The notes beneath the pieces were generated by a model. It had not been told where the DNA came from and searched no databases. It worked only from the letters and a program-made list of their open reading frames with translations. This document shows positions 59,751-64,000 of a stretch of 64,000 nucleotides of DNA, in pieces. The first letter of the stretch is position 1; each line of letters begins with the position of its first letter. Location of the stretch: the NCBI RefSeq assembly GCF_008180445.1, contig NZ_VTER01000013.1:61978-125977 (forward strand), in the 5' to 3' direction. The stretch is from Bacillus_AB infantis_B. Lineage in GTDB: Bacteria; Bacillota; Bacilli; Bacillales; Cytobacillaceae. The position numbers and the translations under genes are program-made.

Positions 59751-61691
59751 TTACCCGTTAAGGATATCCATTAACTCTTTGGCTGTTTTCGCCTGGACCA
59801 TTTTTTCGATGTTTTCCATCTCCGAGCATGTGACGGCAATGGAAGACAATATTTCAAGATGGGTGCCGTCTTTACCGGCAATTCCGAAGATCAATCGTAC
59901 TTTTTCACCGTTAAAGTCGACTCCTTCCGGAACCTGGATGACAGTGAACCCGGATTTGATGACTTCCTGCTTAGCCGCTTCTGTACCGTGAGGGATGGCA
60001 ACATCATTGCCCATATAAGTTGAAGTCATTTCATCACGCTCAATCATGGCTTCAATATAATTTTCACGAACATAGCCGCCGTCGGCAAGCGCTCTTCCGG
60101 CAAAGCGGATGGCTTCATCTTTATGATTGAATTTCTGATTCAGGAATACATATTTTTCAAGCAGCAGATCATTGTTTTCCTGCGTTTCAGCTGCAGGCGC
60201 ATCCTTGCGTTCTTCTGCTGGCGATCCCCCCATCGCTTCCGCTTCCGCATCTTCAGCGATGTCAATCAGTTCTTCTTCTGCAGAGCCTTTCAGCTTGCTG
60301 ATGAGGTTATCGTACTCAGGGCTTGAAAGGAAATTATCCACTGACACATGATAGGCTTCAGGGATTTTATTTTTTGCCCTTGGCGTCAGTTCTTCCTGTG
60401 TAATGACTACCTGTGCGTCAGCAGGAATATTGCTGATCGCCGTATTGGTCACATTCACATCATTAAGGCCAGCAGCCTTTACTTTTTTGCGGAGCAGAGA
60501 AGCACCCATGGCGCTTGAGCCCATTCCGGCATCGCAGGCAAACACAATTTTGCTCACATCTTCAGGAAGCTTGCCTTCTGTTGCAGTAAAGGCAGAAGCA
60601 ACCGAGCTTTTCTTACCTTTCATTTCCTGCATCTTTTGTGCAGCGGCTTCGATGTTTTCATCTGACTGTTTGCCTGTTTTCAGAATGAAGGCAGAAGCGA
60701 TGAATGATACAGCGCCTGCAACAAGGACAGCCGCAAAGTTGGCAATATAAGCACTCGCATGGTGAGGCGTGACTGCCGTGATTGCCAGGATGCTTCCCGG
60801 TGATGCCGGCGCGAACAATCCGCCGCCAAGCAGGACAAGTGTGAACACGCCGCTCATTCCGCCAAGGATGACCGCGATGAATAATAGCGGACGCATCAGG
60901 ATGTATGGGAAGTAAATTTCATGGATTCCCCCAAAGAAATGGATAAGTGCAGCTCCGGGTGCAGATTGCTTTGCGTTTCCTTTTCCAAAGAAGATGTAAG
61001 CAAGAAGCACACCGATACCAGGCCCAGGGTTTGCTTCCAGCAGCAGCAGGATGGACTGGCCTGTCTGCTTGATCTGTTCAGTCCCGATCGGAGTCAGGAC
61101 CCCGTGGTTGATTGCATTGTTAAGGAATAGAATTTTCGCAGGTTCAATCAGAATGCTTGTTAATGGCAGCAGGTTTGTATCTACAAGCCATTCCACCCCG
61201 CTGACCAGCCAGCCGGTGAATACATCGACTGCAGGTCCGATGCCCGCAAATGCCAATATCGCAAGAAACCCGCCAAGGATTCCCGCAGAGAAGTTATTGA
61301 CAAGCATTTCAAAGCCTGCCTTGACCTTGCCTTCAATGGCGCGGTCAAAAAGCTTGATTAGATAACCGGCGATCGGGCCGACGATCATGGCTCCGAGGAA
61401 CATCGGAATATCAGAGCCGACGATGACACCCATAGTGGCGATGGCGCCGACTACAGCTCCGCGCTGGTCGTGGATCAGTTTTCCGCCTGTATAACCGATC
61501 AGCAGCGGAAGAAGATAAGTAATCATTGGGTCAACCATTTTGGCAAGGCTTTCATTTGGCCAGAACCCGGATGGTATGAATAGTGCAGTTATCAGGCCCC
61601 AAGCGATAAACGCACCGATATTCGGCATAACCATGGAGCTCAGGAAGTTACCGAATTTTTGTACAGCTATTTTTATATTAGGCTGAGCCAT
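59751..61691 (-). CDS. mtlA: Fused mannitol PTS permease EIICBA
   Basis: 646-aa PTS transporter for uptake and phosphorylation of mannitol. EIIC (about residues 1-340, eight or so helices, with GGIHEIYFPYI), EIIB with the phosphocysteine in ACDAGMGSSAMG (near 387) and a C-terminal EIIA with the phosphohistidine in VAIPHGTEA (near 566). An acidic Ala-rich linker (about 470-500) joins B and A. In B. subtilis EIIA is a separate protein (MtlF); here it is fused as in E. coli. ATG 61691 is preceded by AAGGGAAGAG. Confidence 0.95.
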   Translation of the reverse strand: MAQPNIKIAVQKFGNFLSSMVMPNIGAFIAWGLITALFIPSGFWPNESLAKMVDPMITYLLPLLIGYTGGKLIHDQRGAVVGAIATMGVIVGSDIPMFLGAMIVGPIAGYLIKLFDRAIEGKVKAGFEMLVNNFSAGILGGFLAILAFAGIGPAVDVFTGWLVSGVEWLVDTNLLPLTSILIEPAKILFLNNAINHGVLTPIGTEQIKQTGQSILLLLEANPGPGIGVLLAYIFFGKGNAKQSAPGAALIHFFGGIHEIYFPYILMRPLLFIAVILGGMSGVFTLVLLGGGLFAPASPGSILAITAVTPHHASAYIANFAAVLVAGAVSFIASAFILKTGKQSDENIEAAAQKMQEMKGKKSSVASAFTATEGKLPEDVSKIVFACDAGMGSSAMGASLLRKKVKAAGLNDVNVTNTAISNIPADAQVVITQEELTPRAKNKIPEAYHVSVDNFLSSPEYDNLISKLKGSAEEELIDIAEDAEAEAMGGSPAEERKDAPAAETQENNDLLLEKYVFLNQKFNHKDEAIRFAGRALADGGYVRENYIEAMIERDEMTSTYMGNDVAIPHGTEAAKQEVIKSGFTVIQVPEGVDFNGEKVRLIFGIAGKDGTHLEILSSIAVTCSEMENIEKMVQAKTAKELMDILNG

Positions 61692-61729
61692 TTGCACTCT
61701 TCCCTTCTATCTATAGTATTTACTTATCT

Positions 61730-61758
61730 ATGGTAAATGACAGGGGGGCAGGGTTCAA
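61730..61758 (-). promoter_or_regulatory. Promoter of mtlA
   Basis: TTGAAC, 17-nt spacer, TACCAT on the minus strand, about 40 nt upstream of mtlA. Confidence 0.5.
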
Positions 61759-61776
61759 TGAAGAAGAAAACTAACT

Positions 61777-61798
61777 TTGTCGCATACCATTGTGACAA
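61777..61798. promoter_or_regulatory. Probable MtlR operator
   Basis: TTGTCGCA and TGTGACAA form an imperfect inverted repeat around TACCAT, 18 nt upstream of the -35, where an activator would bind. MtlR sites in Geobacillus and B. subtilis also begin TTGTCA-like. Confidence 0.55.
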
Positions 61799-61848
61799 AC
61801 CTATTGTTTCTCAAAAAGAGCCAGTTATTCTTACAGCTTGCAGCAGAA

Positions 61849-61886
61849 AGAGCAGACTGAATGAAAATCTTCAGTCTGCTCTTTAC
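61849..61886 (-). terminator. Terminator of iadA
   Basis: AAGAGCAGACTGA and TCAGTCTGCTCTT form a perfect 13-bp stem. Confidence 0.93.
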
Positions 61887-61890
61887 AGGT

Positions 61891-63063
61891 TTATTCAAAA
61901 GTCCCTTTGACAATGGCCTGTCCGCCTTCTACCATGGTCCTGCCAAGGGCTATGACGGTATCAATCTGATAATCGTCCGGATCCAGTATGACCAGGTCTG
62001 CATCCCTTCCAGCTTCAATCGCCCCTTTACGAGGCAGCTTTAAAATGTCTGCCGGGTTTTTGGTTATGACCCTGATTGCCTGGTCCAGCGGGATATCTTC
62101 GAGGAGGATGCTGTCACGGACTTCACTAAATAAAGAGGATACCTTCCCGACCTTCATGCCGATCAGTTCTCCTGCCTCGTTAAAATCCGGAAGGCTGCCC
62201 TGGGCATCAGAGGTAAAAGTAATCTGTGATATTCCGACCCCTGCGTCAAGCATCCTTTTCAATCCCCTGCTGCATTTAACCTCCCCTTCCTCCTGGAACT
62301 TTGGAATGGAGCTGGTTGTAAAATCAACATAGCCTCCCCTTTTGGCATATATGATGCCTTCCTCAAAGAGATGGGGATTGCGGTTGATATGAGTCGGGTA
62401 AAACTGGCGGAGCGGTATATCAGTCTGTTCCACCACATCTTCAATCAGCTTCAAATGATCATAGCTGTCGCCAACATGGATGTTGACGATCCCGCCTTTC
62501 CCTGAAAGCATTCCCCCGACCCTTGCTGCAGATGCTATTTTCGCAAGCTCCTCAAGGGTAGGCTGGGATGACCGATGGTCGCTGATGGCAATTTCCCCTG
62601 CCCCGATTATTTTATCAATCAGGATGATATCATCTTCAATTTTCCCTGTGAGTGTCTTTACCGGCACCTGATAGGATCCTGTCTGCACATAGCAGGTGAT
62701 ACCTTCTTCCTCCAGCGCCCTTGCTTTGGCAATCAGGCTGGGCATCGTCCTGGTGGTAGCATCTGTTCCGATTACGCCCACAATGGTGGTAATGCCTGCC
62801 AGAGTGGCATCGGTCAGCTGCAGCTCAGGAGTCCTTGTCCGGTAGCCGCCCTCGCCGCCACCCCCGATGATATGGACGTGGGCATCAATGAAGCCGGGTA
62901 CTACCAGCTTTCCCTCTGCCTCTATTATCCTGATATCTGCAAAGCCTTCAGGCAGATCGATATGATCCTTTATATAGCCAATCTTATTCCCTGTAAGCAG
63001 TATATCTTTCTTTCCTATATGATCAGGTGCATATACATTCCCGTTTCTGATGAGAGTCAGCAA
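61891..63063 (-). CDS. iadA: Isoaspartyl dipeptidase IadA
   Basis: 390-aa zinc amidohydrolase that cleaves beta-aspartyl dipeptides from damaged proteins. The metal motif DAHVHIIGGGGEGG, THINRNPHLF and the Asp in TFTSDAQGS fit beta-aspartyl-peptidases. Starts at TTG 63063 with AGGGGG 8 nt upstream. Monocistronic. Confidence 0.92.
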   Translation of the reverse strand: MLTLIRNGNVYAPDHIGKKDILLTGNKIGYIKDHIDLPEGFADIRIIEAEGKLVVPGFIDAHVHIIGGGGEGGYRTRTPELQLTDATLAGITTIVGVIGTDATTRTMPSLIAKARALEEEGITCYVQTGSYQVPVKTLTGKIEDDIILIDKIIGAGEIAISDHRSSQPTLEELAKIASAARVGGMLSGKGGIVNIHVGDSYDHLKLIEDVVEQTDIPLRQFYPTHINRNPHLFEEGIIYAKRGGYVDFTTSSIPKFQEEGEVKCSRGLKRMLDAGVGISQITFTSDAQGSLPDFNEAGELIGMKVGKVSSLFSEVRDSILLEDIPLDQAIRVITKNPADILKLPRKGAIEAGRDADLVILDPDDYQIDTVIALGRTMVEGGQAIVKGTFE

Positions 63064-63306
63064 CCTCTTGTCCCCCTCCGTGATAAATGCCTTATTATTC
63101 AGAATGATTATGCATTTATCTTAAACCTGACTTTACCAGCCAGCAAATCATAAGCCTCATACAGCAGCTTCTAATTGGAAAATTAGAGAAGCCCTGTCAT
63201 CATTTTGACATGTTTAGACTTCCGGGACCGGGGTAAATCTCAAGTAACAATAAACGATAAAAAACAAACAAAAAACTATAAATATACGATAAAGGAGAAC
63301 TGAACC

Positions 63307-63621
63307 ATGATGAAAGAAATCATCTCTACAAACATTAACCTGGATAGACATTTTACAATGAAAGATATGCTTGAAATCTATCAGGCCGCTAAGCAATATA
63401 AAGGCAACACAATCATCTATTGCAATCAGAAGTCAGTTGATGCTTCCAATATGCCAAAGCTGGTTTCCTTCCTGCTGACCCAAAAGGCGAATACATCCAT
63501 TAAAGTGATTGTCGAAGGGGTGCAGGCAAGGAAGCATCTCGCTAAAATCAAGGAAACTTGCGCAAACCGTGTATCTGCATTCAAAAAGGCTGACCAGCCA
63601 TTAATGACGGAAACCGTTTAA
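63307..63621 (+). CDS. HPr-fold protein lacking both phosphorylation sites
   Basis: 104 aa. The body aligns with HPr (beta-alpha-beta pattern; YCNQKSVDASNMPKL parallels the KSVNLKSIMG region). The catalytic His15 region has no histidine in the expected place, and Ser46 is replaced by Asn. It therefore cannot carry PTS phosphate like HPr and may be a regulatory relative. AAAGGAGAA (63291-63299) precedes ATG 63307. Confidence 0.72.
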   Translation: MMKEIISTNINLDRHFTMKDMLEIYQAAKQYKGNTIIYCNQKSVDASNMPKLVSFLLTQKANTSIKVIVEGVQARKHLAKIKETCANRVSAFKKADQPLMTETV

Positions 63622-63646
63622 TTCCCAGAAAGGCAGTGAACCTATA

Positions 63647-63718
63647 ATGATCCGGACGATTCTTATGATAATCGGCGCCATCGTTGTGATTGGCGCACTT
63701 GTAAGCTGGCTGTTCTAA
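63647..63718 (+). CDS. Possible 23-aa hydrophobic micro-protein
   Basis: MIRTILMIIGAIVVIGALV followed by SWLF, one membrane helix. It lies 25 nt after the HPr-like gene. The ribosome binding site (AAAGGCAGTGA) is weak and distant, so the call is tentative. Confidence 0.35.
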   Translation: MIRTILMIIGAIVVIGALVSWLF

Positions 63719-63730
63719 GACGACAGTGCG

Positions 63731-64000
63731 GAAAATGTTGTGTAAATAAGTATGAAAGCAATCCTCCTTGGCGAGAATTAGGATAAATAATTTTGTCGAG
63801 GAGGATTTTGTTATGAAATTACCAAAGGAAGTTGTTAAAGATCTTGTAAAGGAAAAAAAGTTCACAAGCACCAATGAAATCATGGAGACCATCAAAGAAA
63901 TGTTTTCTGATATTTTGGAAGAAGTACTCCAATGTGAGATTGAAGAGCAGCTGGGTTATGAGAAGCACCAACGCCGGAGTAATGGGCCCAGCAATTACCG
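63731..64000 (+). mobile_element. Left end of an IS256-family element, cut by the window edge
   Basis: Begins near GGAAAATGTTGTGTAAATAA, a plausible left inverted repeat, and carries the start of a mutator-type transposase. The exact boundary cannot be set without the right end. Confidence 0.7.
63813..64000 (+). CDS. IS256-family (mutator) transposase, N-terminal fragment
   Basis: First 62 codons, open at the window edge. KEMFSDILEEVLQCEIEEQL and GYEKHQRRSNGPSNYR are typical of the N-terminus of IS256-family transposases. GAGGAGGA (63798-63805) precedes ATG 63813. The Shine-Dalgarno lies in one arm of a 9-bp inverted repeat (63760-63768 / 63799-63807). Confidence 0.88.
   Translation, partial: MKLPKEVVKDLVKEKKFTSTNEIMETIKEMFSDILEEVLQCEIEEQLGYEKHQRRSNGPSNY

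Overview
The window is chromosomal DNA of an endospore-forming member of the Bacillaceae with moderate GC content. Gene order follows Bacillus subtilis closely: serC-trpP-yhaH-hpr-yhaI-yhaJ-prsA-yhaL-yhaM-yhaN-yhaO-thiC-yhaP-yhaQ-yhzD-yhaR-hemZ-yhaX, then yheA-yheB-yheC/D-yheE-ssp-bmrD-bmrC (yheH-yheI). Two alpha/beta SASP genes, two YjcZ-type micro-proteins, YhaL and YheC/D ATP-grasp proteins all point to a spore former. The species cannot be named from the sequence.

Layout. 1-7.7 kb: serine biosynthesis, the tryptophan transporter with a TRAP-type leader, the Hpr/ScoC regulator and the PrsA foldase. 7.9-13.4 kb: the YhaM exoribonuclease and the YhaN/YhaO SbcCD-like pair. 13.7-16.3 kb: thiC behind a roughly 500-nt leader with two TPP riboswitches. 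16.3-29.4 kb: a LysE exporter, the YhaPQ ABC exporter, fatty-acid activation (acyl-CoA ligase with a perfect CcpA cre site) and YhaR, heme enzymes (hemY, hemZ), HAD proteins, an epimerase and a SASP gene. 29.6-31.6 kb: a complete IS3-family element inserted into a 20-nt-period minisatellite. 31.6-39.4 kb: yheA, yheB, then four tandem YheC/D-family ATP-grasp genes, yheE and a CstR-type persulfide sensor. 39.5-44.3 kb: yxkF-msmX, a second SASP and fumC. 44.5-48.7 kb: the heterodimeric bmrCD multidrug exporter behind a leader with two small ORFs and two intrinsic terminators. 48.7-50.4 kb: a sigY-yxlC-yxlD-yxlE-like operon with an ECF-type autoregulatory promoter and a YbjQ-family gene in place of yxlFG. 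50.5-56.3 kb: two MFS transporters, GNAT, HAD and cupin proteins, and a broken or oddly started Lon-like protease. 56.4-63.6 kb: a mannitol operon with fused EIICBA, MtlR and MtlD, then isoaspartyl dipeptidase and a degenerate HPr-fold protein. The right edge enters an IS256-family element.

The richest features lie between genes. Three families of structured repeats are visible. Two of them show covarying stems around fixed loops, and one is a MITE with terminal inverted repeats and a 4-bp target duplication. Several regulatory leaders (TRAP, tandem TPP, bmrCD attenuator, SigY promoter, cre, MtlR operator) can be read directly. Functions are inferred from recognised motifs and synteny; no database search was run.
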